Shown here in pieces: positions 1 to 5,327 of a stretch of DNA of 5,490 nucleotides (position 1 is the stretch's first letter; each line of letters starts with the position of its first letter). A program made the position numbers and the translations under genes. This DNA is from UBA1479 sp964012715. Its GTDB lineage: Bacteria; Pseudomonadota; Alphaproteobacteria; Rhodospirillales; Casp-alpha2. The stretch spans positions 1 through 5,490 of the forward strand of contig CAXGUG010000142.1 in NCBI GenBank assembly GCA_964012715.1, in the 5' to 3' direction. Below the pieces are notes generated by a model that did not search any database, was not told the origin of the DNA, and was given only the letters and a program-made list of their open reading frames with translations.

Positions 1-880
<880 letters not shown>

Positions 881-933
881 GTTCGTCACTCCATGGTCTG
901 CTGGCCGAATTCCCCCCTTCGGCGTTCGACCGG

Positions 934-962
934 ATTATACCCAGCCCGGCCCCCGGCTGAGG
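934..962 (-). promoter_or_regulatory. candidate promoter of the methylmalonyl-CoA mutase gene
   Basis: On the minus strand a perfect -10 hexamer TATAAT lies at 934-939. At 17 bp spacing the -35 position (957-962) reads CCTCAG, a poor match, so either the -35 is weak or an activator is needed. The predicted start near 927 gives a leader of about 47 nt before the GTG at 880. The call rests on the -10 and its placement only. Confidence 0.5.
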
Positions 963-984
963 ATTTTTTTATCGATCCGGGGCA

Positions 985-1000
985 GAAATCGGCGGATTTC
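985..1000. repeat. inverted repeat GAAATC-GGCG-GATTTC
   Basis: Perfect 6-bp arms flank a 4-base GGCG centre. The repeat lies 8 bp before the first DnaA box. Its form (short dyad, non-complementary centre) suits an operator for a dimeric regulator, but I recognise no family. A related dyad with the same GGCG centre lies at 1064-1077. Confidence 0.45.
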
Positions 1001-1008
1001 CGCGATGC

Positions 1009-1017
1009 TGTGGATAA
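1009..1017 (-). promoter_or_regulatory. DnaA box 1 (TTATCCACA)
   Basis: The plus strand reads TGTGGATAA, the exact complement of the strong DnaA box TTATCCACA. It is 22 bp (about two helical turns) from an identical box in the same orientation at 1031-1039. Both lie upstream of gcrA, a known DnaA-activated gene in Caulobacter, and in the region shared with the divergent mutase gene. Confidence 0.75.
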
Positions 1018-1030
1018 CCACTACATCTAT

Positions 1031-1039
1031 TGTGGATAA
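1031..1039 (-). promoter_or_regulatory. DnaA box 2 (TTATCCACA)
   Basis: This is a second exact match to the DnaA consensus, again TGTGGATAA on the plus strand. It ends 19 bp before the candidate gcrA -35 hexamer at 1059. A pair of same-facing boxes just upstream of a -35 is the arrangement expected for activation by DnaA. No larger box cluster or AT-rich unwinding region is visible, so I do not read this as a replication origin. Confidence 0.75.
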
Positions 1040-1058
1040 CTATATGTGGTGGGAGCGG

Positions 1059-1086
1059 TTGACGATTTGGCGAAATCTTGTAATCA
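1059..1086 (+). promoter_or_regulatory. candidate gcrA promoter
   Basis: TTGACG (1059-1064) matches the -35 consensus in five of six positions. At 16 bp spacing, 1081-1086 reads TAATCA, a weak -10. The start would fall near 1093, leaving a leader of about 127 nt. The spacer is largely occupied by the inverted repeat at 1064-1077, so a protein bound there would block polymerase. A closer second promoter around 1140-1170 (TTGCCC, then TATAGG) is possible but weaker. Confidence 0.4.
1064..1077. repeat. inverted repeat GATTT-GGCG-AAATC in gcrA promoter spacer
   Basis: Perfect 5-bp arms flank GGCG, the same centre as the dyad at 985-1000 but with the arm sequences exchanged. It sits between the candidate -35 and -10 of gcrA, a typical repressor position. 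The cognate protein is unknown. Confidence 0.45.
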
Positions 1087-1090
1087 TATG

Positions 1091-1146
1091 CCCCGTTCCG
1101 GCCCGGTTTTTGGCCGTTTCCGGGGCTCTCGGGGCTGTTTTGCCCC
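1091..1146 (+). promoter_or_regulatory. structured gcrA 5' leader with two GC-rich hairpins
   Basis: The first hairpin pairs CCCCG (1091-1095) with CGGGG (1121-1125) and, inside it, CGGCC (1099-1103) with GGCCG (1112-1116). The second pairs GGGGC (1131-1135) with GCCCC (1142-1146) around a TGTTTT loop. CGGGGCT occurs twice, at 1121-1127 and 1130-1136, so the outer C-runs have two possible partners and alternative folds are possible. A long, stable leader before gcrA could affect message stability or translation; that is inference. Confidence 0.35.
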
Positions 1147-1219
1147 ACCCCATGTACAGATATAGGGTATCGGCGGCGGTATTTCCGCATTGCCGACGTG
1201 AGGAGAGGCAAGGGTAACA

Positions 1220-1600
1220 ATGGATACAACGAACGAATGGACGCCCCAGCGGGTCAACGCCCTGATTGCCTTGTGGGATGAAGGCCTGCCGACCAGCGAA
1301 ATCGGTCGCCGCCTTGGCATCACCAAAAACGCCGTGATCGGCAAGGTTCATCGACTGGGTCTGGCCAAGCGCGGCTCCCCCATCAAGGACCGCCCGGAAA
1401 AGCCGGAAGTGAGCGTCAACCTGGTGACCATGGCCAAACTTCGCCCCGGCATGTGCAGCTGGCCGGTAGGCGAGCCCGGCGACGCGGATTTCCATTTCTG
1501 CGGCGAAGAGTCCGTCGACGGCAAACCCTACTGCCGCGAACACTGCGCCAAGGCCTACATCAAGATCACCAAGGACGGCCGCAAGGTCGCCGCCGCCTGA
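1220..1600 (+). CDS. gcrA: GcrA cell-cycle regulator
   Basis: GcrA is an alphaproteobacterial transcription factor. It binds the housekeeping sigma factor and, at promoters carrying CcrM-methylated GANTC, stimulates transcription during the cell cycle. The 126-residue product has the expected parts: an N-terminal helix-turn-helix (about 5-48, with WTPQRVNALIALWDEGL and ITKNAVIGKVHRLGL), a short basic linker (about 49-70) and a C-terminal sigma-interacting region with the family's Cys/His pattern (C79 in MCSWP, C94 in FCG, C105 and H108 in PYCREH). Caulobacter GcrA is about 173 residues; the difference appears to lie mostly in the linker. The start is ATG 1220, with AAGGG (1210-1214) 5 nt upstream and AGGAGAGG (1201-1208) behind it. 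Two DnaA boxes upstream fit DnaA control. No GANTC site lies in 881-1219. One GAGTC (1508-1512) lies inside the gene. Confidence 0.93.
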   Translation: MDTTNEWTPQRVNALIALWDEGLPTSEIGRRLGITKNAVIGKVHRLGLAKRGSPIKDRPEKPEVSVNLVTMAKLRPGMCSWPVGEPGDADFHFCGEESVDGKPYCREHCAKAYIKITKDGRKVAAA

Positions 1601-1663
1601 CGCCTTTTCGGCGCGCCCGCACCAACCGGTGGCCACGTCGGATGGCCGCGGACGACGCGCCCC

Positions 1664-1709
1664 GCCGCCTGCCCGAACTTTCCCCATCTTGAATTTTCGG
1701 GCGGGCGGC
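1664..1709 (+). terminator. strong hairpin after gcrA, possible terminator
   Basis: GCCGCC-T-GCCCGAA (1664-1677) pairs along 14 positions with TTCGGGC-G-GGCGGC (1696-1709), with one T-G wobble and an 18-nt loop. It begins 64 bp after the gcrA stop. The bases that follow (CTATCATCTTCC) are pyrimidine-rich but not a true T-run, so intrinsic termination is uncertain. Its 3' arm lies within the spacer of the promoter at 1689-1716, so it may also act as an operator at the DNA level. Confidence 0.4.
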
Positions 1710-1716
1710 CTATCAT
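1689..1716 (+). promoter_or_regulatory. candidate promoter of the ACT-Nudix-ytoQ-pip run
   Basis: TTGAAT (1689-1694), a 16-bp spacer and TATCAT (1711-1716, five of six to TATAAT) make the best plus-strand promoter match I found in the window. The predicted start, about 7 bases past the -10, is 1723-1724. Transcripts would therefore begin at or next to the ATG at 1724 and carry the folded leader at 1724-1856. Confidence 0.5.
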
Positions 1717-1723
1717 CTTCCCC

Positions 1724-1856
1724 ATGAAGCGTTCATCGACCCTTTGGTTGGCTCAGGGCATGCCCCTAGCCGTCCGGCGAATTATCGACCCGGCCTCGTA
1801 ATCGAGGACCGGGCCTTATCCGTTTCGCCGTGACCGGCTGTTCCCATCGCCAAAGG
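1724..1856 (+). promoter_or_regulatory. structured 5' leader that can sequester the Shine-Dalgarno (riboswitch- or attenuator-like)
   Basis: Pairings visible by eye: a 5' hairpin ATGAA-GCG-TTCAT (1724-1736); P1, CCTTTGG (1741-1747) with CCAAAGG (1850-1856), extended by a T1748-G1849 wobble; P2, GGCT-c-AGGG with CCCT-AGCC (1750-1771, bulged C1754, loop CATGC); P3, GTC-CGGCGAA (1772-1781) with TTCGCCG-t-GAC (1824-1834, bulged T1831). Nested in P3 is P4, CCCGGCCTCG with CGAGG-a-CCGGG (1789-1813, loop TAAT, bulged A1808). P1, P2 and P3 form a three-way junction with P2 and P3 directly adjacent. The 3' strand of P1 covers AAGG of the AAGGA ribosome site (1853-1857) of the ACT gene at 1865, so P1 would shut translation. 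I do not recognise a known riboswitch class. The folding is my manual reading, not a computed structure. Confidence 0.5.
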
Positions 1857-1864
1857 ACGTTTCG

Positions 1865-2209
1865 ATGCAATCGCAAGACCGCGGGCATGCTGCCCCGTAT
1901 TCACCTGTTTCCGCCCCTGCTTTTTCCGCATCAACCGATGCAAGTTCCTATTCAACCGACGCAGGTCGGATCGTGCAGAGCTTTACCGTTCAGGCCATGG
2001 CCGACCCGGGCAGCCTGCCTCGTGTTTTGGAAGTATTCGCCAAACGGGGCTTGGTTCCCTGCTATGTCCAAGCCGTCCACCCCGAACCGTCGGGCGGCTT
2101 GGCCATCGACCTGCACCTGGCGGATGCAACGACGGAAGACGCGCGCCTCATCGCCCAGGAACTGCGCCGTCAGTTCTGCGTCGAGACCGTATTTACCGCC
2201 CAACGATAA
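1865..2209 (+). CDS. ACT-domain protein, IlvM-like (acetolactate synthase small-subunit type)
   Basis: The 114-residue product is a single ACT domain (about 35-113) after a Ser/Ala/Thr-rich tail. The fold order reads strand RIVQSFTVQA (35-44), ligand loop ADPGSLPRV (46-54), helix to about 61, strand VPCYVQAVHP (64-73), strand LAIDLHLAD (79-87), helix TEDARLIAQELRRQF (90-104), strand VETVFTA (106-112). Single-ACT proteins of this size resemble IlvM, the regulatory subunit of acetohydroxyacid synthase that senses branched-chain amino acids. No catalytic subunit is in the window, so the partner and ligand are unproven. The start is ATG 1865, with AAGGA (1853-1857) 7 nt upstream; that site can be masked by the leader fold. 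The N-terminal tail contains STDA twice (23-26, 30-33), from an imperfect 21-bp-offset duplication at 1931-1945 and 1952-1966. It is probably first in a four-gene unit. Confidence 0.8.
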   Translation: MQSQDRGHAAPYSPVSAPAFSASTDASSYSTDAGRIVQSFTVQAMADPGSLPRVLEVFAKRGLVPCYVQAVHPEPSGGLAIDLHLADATTEDARLIAQELRRQFCVETVFTAQR

Positions 2210-2257
2210 CCGGGGCCTTGCCGGCTCCGCTGCGAATTCAACCAACGGAGAGGCCGC

Positions 2258-3112
2258 GTGAGCTATCTGGACCGCATCAACGCCATCAGGAATTTCGACC
2301 CCGCCGCTTATTTGCCGTTCATGGTGGCGGACCGCCGGGTCGGCCTGATCCGTCGCGATTTCGTTGTGAACCTGGGCGACTACGGCGACGTGCTGCAGAT
2401 CAACGACGACGCCGTCTCGATGAACCCCGATCTTGTCGACCCCGCAGCACGGACGGCGGCGATGGCGCCCGTTCTAGACGACATGCGCGTCCGGGGGCTG
2501 GTGTCCGGCTGGCGGAACGAACCCTATGCCGTGAACGAACGCTGGGGCACAGCCCCCCTGTTTCAGATGGAGCGCGCCGCCGTGCCCCTATTCGGGGTCG
2601 AAGGCTACGGCGTACACGTCAACGGCTTCGTCCGCGACGGCGACAGCCTGAAGATGTGGATCGGCAAACGGTCGCTGACCAAGCCGACCGCGCCCGGCAA
2701 GCTGGACCAGATCGTGGCCGGGGGCCTTCCCGCCGGGATGGGCGTGATGGACAACCTGGTCAAGGAATGCGGCGAGGAAGCGGACATTCCCGAAGCCGTC
2801 GCCCGAAAGGCTTGGCCGGTCAGCTCCATTTCCTATTGTACCGAGCGGGCCGAGGGCCTGCGCCGCGACGTTCTGTTCAATTACGATCTTGAGCTTCCGG
2901 CCGATTTCCAACCCCGCAATACCGATGGGGAAATCGAGGAATTCTACCTCTGGTCCATCGAAGAAGTGATGGAACGGGTGCAGCAGACCGACGACTTCAA
3001 ATTCAATTGCGGCGTCATCGTCATAGATTTTTTGATCCGCCGGGGGTTTATCGGGCCCGACCATGCCGACTATGTTGAGATTCAGCGCGGCATGCATACG
3101 GGCCGGAGCTGA
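2258..3112 (+). CDS. DUF4743 plus Nudix hydrolase (TNR3/Nudt20-24 type)
   Basis: The 284-residue product matches the cross-kingdom Nudix family related to the fusion partner of yeast thiamine pyrophosphokinase and to plant Nudt20/24. Members convert oxo- or oxy-damaged thiamine diphosphate to the monophosphate, preventing its use by thiamine enzymes. A DUF4743-like region (about 1-110) precedes a Nudix domain (about 115-265). The Nudix motif runs from G155 to I177: K169, E170, E173 and E174 form the KECGEE metal-binding core. The first Glu of the classical motif is Met161 and the usual Arg is Lys169, changes I also recall in this subfamily (for example KECEEEAG in plants). RRDVLFNYDLELP (202-214) and VIVIDFLIRRGFI (253-265) are further family blocks. 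The start is GTG 2258, with GGAGAGG (2247-2253) just upstream. It begins 48 bp after the ACT gene. Substrate in this organism is inferred from family membership. Confidence 0.9.
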   Translation: MSYLDRINAIRNFDPAAYLPFMVADRRVGLIRRDFVVNLGDYGDVLQINDDAVSMNPDLVDPAARTAAMAPVLDDMRVRGLVSGWRNEPYAVNERWGTAPLFQMERAAVPLFGVEGYGVHVNGFVRDGDSLKMWIGKRSLTKPTAPGKLDQIVAGGLPAGMGVMDNLVKECGEEADIPEAVARKAWPVSSISYCTERAEGLRRDVLFNYDLELPADFQPRNTDGEIEEFYLWSIEEVMERVQQTDDFKFNCGVIVIDFLIRRGFIGPDHADYVEIQRGMHTGRS

Positions 3113-3149
3113 TAAGAACACGGAGAACCGGAAAGCGAGGAACAGGCCA

Positions 3150-3635
3150 GTGAGTGAGCACATGACCGACAACAGCCAGGAAGCCATTTGGACCGTCTAC
3201 CTGTCCGGCGAGATCCACACCGACTGGCGCGAGCAGATCGCCCAAGGCGCTGCTGACGCGGGCCTGCCCATCGAGTTCGTCAGCCCTGTCACCGACCATG
3301 CCGCCAGCGACGATTGCGGCGTCGCCATCCTGGGCGACGAGAGCGACAATTTCTGGAAAGATCACAAGGGGGCGCGGGTCAACGCCATCCGCACCCGCAC
3401 GCTGATGGAACGCGCCGACGTTGTTGTCGTCCGCTTCGGCGAGAAGTACAAACAATGGAACGCCGCGTTCGACGCCGGTTACGCCGCCGCCCTGGGCACG
3501 CCGATGATCACCCTGCATGATCCGTCGCTGACCCATGCCTTGAAAGAGGTCAATGGCGCGGCCCTGGCCACCGCCGAAACACCCGAACAAGTGGTTCGGC
3601 TGTTGAAATACACCATCACCGGCCAACTTAATTAA
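3150..3635 (+). CDS. ytoQ: YtoQ-family protein (nucleoside 2-deoxyribosyltransferase-like)
   Basis: The 161-residue product resembles Bacillus YtoQ (about 148 residues), a family related in fold to nucleoside 2-deoxyribosyltransferases. Its actual reaction is not established to my knowledge. Family blocks: VYLSGEIHTDWRE (16-28), FVSPVTDHAASDDCG (43-57), an N/RTxxLMERADVVVVRFGEKYKQW stretch (78-103) and AAFDAGYAAALGTPMITL (105-122). The last resembles the region that carries catalytic residues in deoxyribosyltransferases; D108 is a candidate. The reading frame stays open back to an ATG at 3063 inside the Nudix gene. I prefer GTG 3150 because AGGAA (3138-3142) lies 7 nt before it; ATG 3162 is a further option. 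The gap to the Nudix gene is 37 bp, favouring co-expression. The pairing with a house-cleaning Nudix enzyme hints at nucleotide or cofactor salvage (inference). Confidence 0.85.
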   Translation: MSEHMTDNSQEAIWTVYLSGEIHTDWREQIAQGAADAGLPIEFVSPVTDHAASDDCGVAILGDESDNFWKDHKGARVNAIRTRTLMERADVVVVRFGEKYKQWNAAFDAGYAAALGTPMITLHDPSLTHALKEVNGAALATAETPEQVVRLLKYTITGQLN

Positions 3636-3653
3636 GGCCGGCCGAGAATCGGC
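3628..3653 (+). repeat. paired 8-bp palindromes and hairpin at the ytoQ stop
   Basis: TTAATTAA (3628-3635), which contains the ytoQ stop, abuts GGCCGGCC (3636-3643). The overlapping GCCGA (3641-3645) and TCGGC (3649-3653) form a 5-bp hairpin with a GAA loop that includes a GAATC (GANTC) site. No T-run follows, so this is not a convincing terminator. The rest of the gap to 3714 holds only an AAGGAA at 3655-3660 with no start codon at useful distance. Confidence 0.4.
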
Positions 3654-3714
3654 TAAGGAAACGTCCGCCCCGCAACCCGCCCCATCCCGGGGCCCATGGA
3701 ACCGGCATAAGACC

Positions 3715-4677
3715 TTGGACAAATCGCATTCCGCCCTGAACCGCCCGTCCCCCGACCTTTATCCCCGGATCGACCCGTTCGCCCACGGCTATCTGGATGT
3801 TTCCGGCGGGCACCGCATCTATTGGGAGCAATCGGGCAATCCCGAGGGCGTGCCCGTGATTTTCCTGCATGGCGGCCCCGGGGCCGGGACCAATCCGTCA
3901 CATCGCCGTTTTTTCGATCCGGACCATTACCGCATCATCCTGTTCGATCAACGCGGCTCGGGTAAATCGACGCCGTTCGGCAAGACCGAGGACAACACCA
4001 CCCCGGACCTGATCGCAGACATGGAGTCCCTGCGCAAGCAACTGAACATCGACAGCTGGTTCGTATTCGGCGGATCCTGGGGCTCGACCCTGGCCCTCGC
4101 CTATGGCGTGACCCACCCGGACCACTGCAGGGGTTTCGCCCTGCGCGGCATCTTCCTGGGCCGCAAGTCCGAGGTCGATTGGTTCCTCTACGGCATGCAA
4201 CAGGTCTTCCCCGAATCCTGGCGGCGCTTTTCCGGCCACCTGCCCGAGGACCAACGGGACGATATCCTGACCGCCTATCACAAGCTGCTACTCGACCCCG
4301 AACCCGAGGTTCATCGCCCAGCGGCAGAGATCTGGAGCCAATACGAAAGCGCCTGTTCGACCCTGTATCCGATCGAAGGCGGCGGCGGCTCTGGACGCGG
4401 GGCGCTGTCCCTGGCCCGCATGGAAGCCCATTATTTCGTCCACGACGTATTCCTGCCGGACGACCACCTGCTGACCAACGTCGAAAAAATCCGCCACCTG
4501 CCTTGCGTGATCGTGCAGGGGCGCTACGACATGGTCTGCCCGATCGCCACGGCGGACGAACTGGCCCGCGCCTGGCCCGAGGCGCAATACGTCATCATCC
4601 CCGACGCCGGCCATTCGGCCATGGAACCGGGCATTCGGTCGGCGCTGGTCAAGGCGATGGACGGATTCCGCCGCTGA
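3715..4677 (+). CDS. pip: proline iminopeptidase (peptidase S33, alpha/beta hydrolase)
   Basis: This cytoplasmic serine exopeptidase releases N-terminal proline from peptides. The 320-residue length fits the family. Visible elements: YPRIDPFAHGYLDV (16-29) at the N-terminus, the oxyanion-hole motif HGGPGAG (52-58), DQRGSGKS (78-85), the nucleophile elbow GGSWGS with Ser121, the cap region (about 150-240) ending in ARMEAHYF with Glu237 as a candidate for binding the substrate amino group, Asp272 in GRYDMVCP and His300 in AGHS. The triad is therefore complete. The start is unclear: TTG 3715 gives the expected N-terminus but has no good ribosome site. A tiny ORF (ATG 3696, four codons, stop 3708-3710) ends 4 nt before it, so coupled initiation is possible. 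No ATG or GTG start lies in frame just upstream. It follows ytoQ by 79 bp. Confidence 0.92.
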   Translation: MDKSHSALNRPSPDLYPRIDPFAHGYLDVSGGHRIYWEQSGNPEGVPVIFLHGGPGAGTNPSHRRFFDPDHYRIILFDQRGSGKSTPFGKTEDNTTPDLIADMESLRKQLNIDSWFVFGGSWGSTLALAYGVTHPDHCRGFALRGIFLGRKSEVDWFLYGMQQVFPESWRRFSGHLPEDQRDDILTAYHKLLLDPEPEVHRPAAEIWSQYESACSTLYPIEGGGGSGRGALSLARMEAHYFVHDVFLPDDHLLTNVEKIRHLPCVIVQGRYDMVCPIATADELARAWPEAQYVIIPDAGHSAMEPGIRSALVKAMDGFRR

Positions 4678-4707
4678 GCCTGCATTAGGGCTCCGATGCC
4701 TCACGAC

Positions 4708-4735
4708 TTGCATGATCGGCCCGATTTCGTAAGAT
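4708..4735 (+). promoter_or_regulatory. candidate promoter of the pagL-like gene
   Basis: TTGCAT (4708-4713), a 16-bp spacer and TAAGAT (4730-4735) form a moderate match, with a start near 4742. The position suits a gene starting at 4791. A weak hairpin GAGCC/GGCTC (4676-4680, 4689-4693) overlaps the pip stop, but no T-run follows it. Confidence 0.35.
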
Positions 4736-4752
4736 GCTGGCCGAACGGGGGG

Positions 4753-4768
4753 CTTCCGTGTACGGAAG
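4753..4768 (+). repeat. palindrome in the pagL leader with a Shine-Dalgarno-like arm
   Basis: CTTCCGT (4753-4759) and ACGGAAG (4762-4768) are perfect 7-bp arms around GT. In RNA this makes a 6-bp hairpin with a UGUA loop. The 5' arm CTTCC can alternatively pair with GGAAG (4779-4783) in the true ribosome site GGGGAAGG (4777-4784). Two mutually exclusive folds are therefore possible. A DNA operator is an equal alternative. Confidence 0.4.
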
Positions 4769-4790
4769 TCGATATCGGGGAAGGTCTAAG

Positions 4791-5312
4791 ATGTTCAAGA
4801 AACTGCTGATTCCGGCGTTGCTCGCCGCTGCCATGAGCGTGACGACAGGCACCGCGCGCGCCGACGACGATCCTGATTTCGTGACCTTCGCGGCCGGGAA
4901 ATTCGACATTTTCCGCAACCGGGAAGAAGACCTTGAATTGCGCCTGGATTATCGGTTCGGCAACAAGTTCTGGATCTTCAAACCTTTCCTGACCAGCGCC
5001 TATGTGACCAATAACTCGTCGTTCATCGGCGCGGGCGTTCTGGTCGATATCTATCTCGGTCGCCGCTTCGTGCTGACGCCGCAGTTCTCTCCGACCTGGT
5101 GGCGGGGCAAAACCTCGAACCTCGACCTGGGTCACGCGCTTGAATTCCGGTCGCGCCTGGAACTGGCCTATCGCCTGGACGACCGGTCGCGCATCGGCAT
5201 TTCCATCGACCATTCGTCCAACGCGGGCCTGGGCGACGGCAATCCCGGCGTGGAATCGGTGATGCTGAATTATTCCATGTCGATGGACACCCTGACCGGG
5301 ATGTTCAAATAA
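4791..5312 (+). CDS. pagL: lipid A 3-O-deacylase, PagL type (acyloxyacyl hydrolase)
   Basis: PagL is an outer-membrane beta-barrel esterase that removes the 3-position acyl chain from lipid A, altering surface charge and immune recognition. The 173-residue precursor has a clear signal peptide: MFKKL, a hydrophobic stretch (about 5-18) and a TARA cleavage site before DDD at 25. The mature part shows alternating beta-strand segments (for example LELRLDYRF, FIGAGVLVDIYL, LEFRSRLELAYRL, SVMLNYSMSM). The catalytic region HSSNAGLGDGNPGVES (141-156) gives His141, Ser143 and Glu155, with the same spacing as His126, Ser128 and Glu140 of Pseudomonas PagL. The start is ATG 4791, with GGGGAAGG (4777-4784) 6 nt upstream. 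The longer frame from 4734 would place an uncharged-hydrophobic-poor, Arg-rich tail before the signal peptide, so I reject it. Sequence identity is clear at the active site, weaker elsewhere, as usual for this family. Confidence 0.9.
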   Translation: MFKKLLIPALLAAAMSVTTGTARADDDPDFVTFAAGKFDIFRNREEDLELRLDYRFGNKFWIFKPFLTSAYVTNNSSFIGAGVLVDIYLGRRFVLTPQFSPTWWRGKTSNLDLGHALEFRSRLELAYRLDDRSRIGISIDHSSNAGLGDGNPGVESVMLNYSMSMDTLTGMFK

Positions 5313-5327
5313 CACCCACCGGCGGAC

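Noticed and set aside
985..1077. Chromosomal origin of replication
   Set aside because: There are only two DnaA boxes, no extended AT-rich segment and none of the usual origin neighbours. Promoter control of gcrA explains the boxes better.
1040..1687. Minus-strand open frame across gcrA and its promoter
   Set aside because: It is antisense to gcrA and crosses the DnaA-box and promoter region. It has Ala/Gly-rich composition and no recognisable domain.
1724..1864. TPP riboswitch before the thiamine-related unit
   Set aside because: The conserved TPP elements (CTGAGA and the CTGGATAATGCCAGCG-type block) are absent, so the leader is not a standard TPP switch.
2218..2892. Plus-strand open frame overlapping the Nudix gene
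   Set aside because: It is Arg/Pro-rich, as expected from an alternate frame of GC-rich coding DNA, and shows no domain. The overlapping frame encodes a clear DUF4743-Nudix protein.
3694..4630. 12-bp direct repeat CCATGGAACCGG at 3694-3705 and 4619-4630
   Set aside because: A 12-bp match is expected about once by chance in a window of this size, and the second copy is ordinary pip coding sequence.
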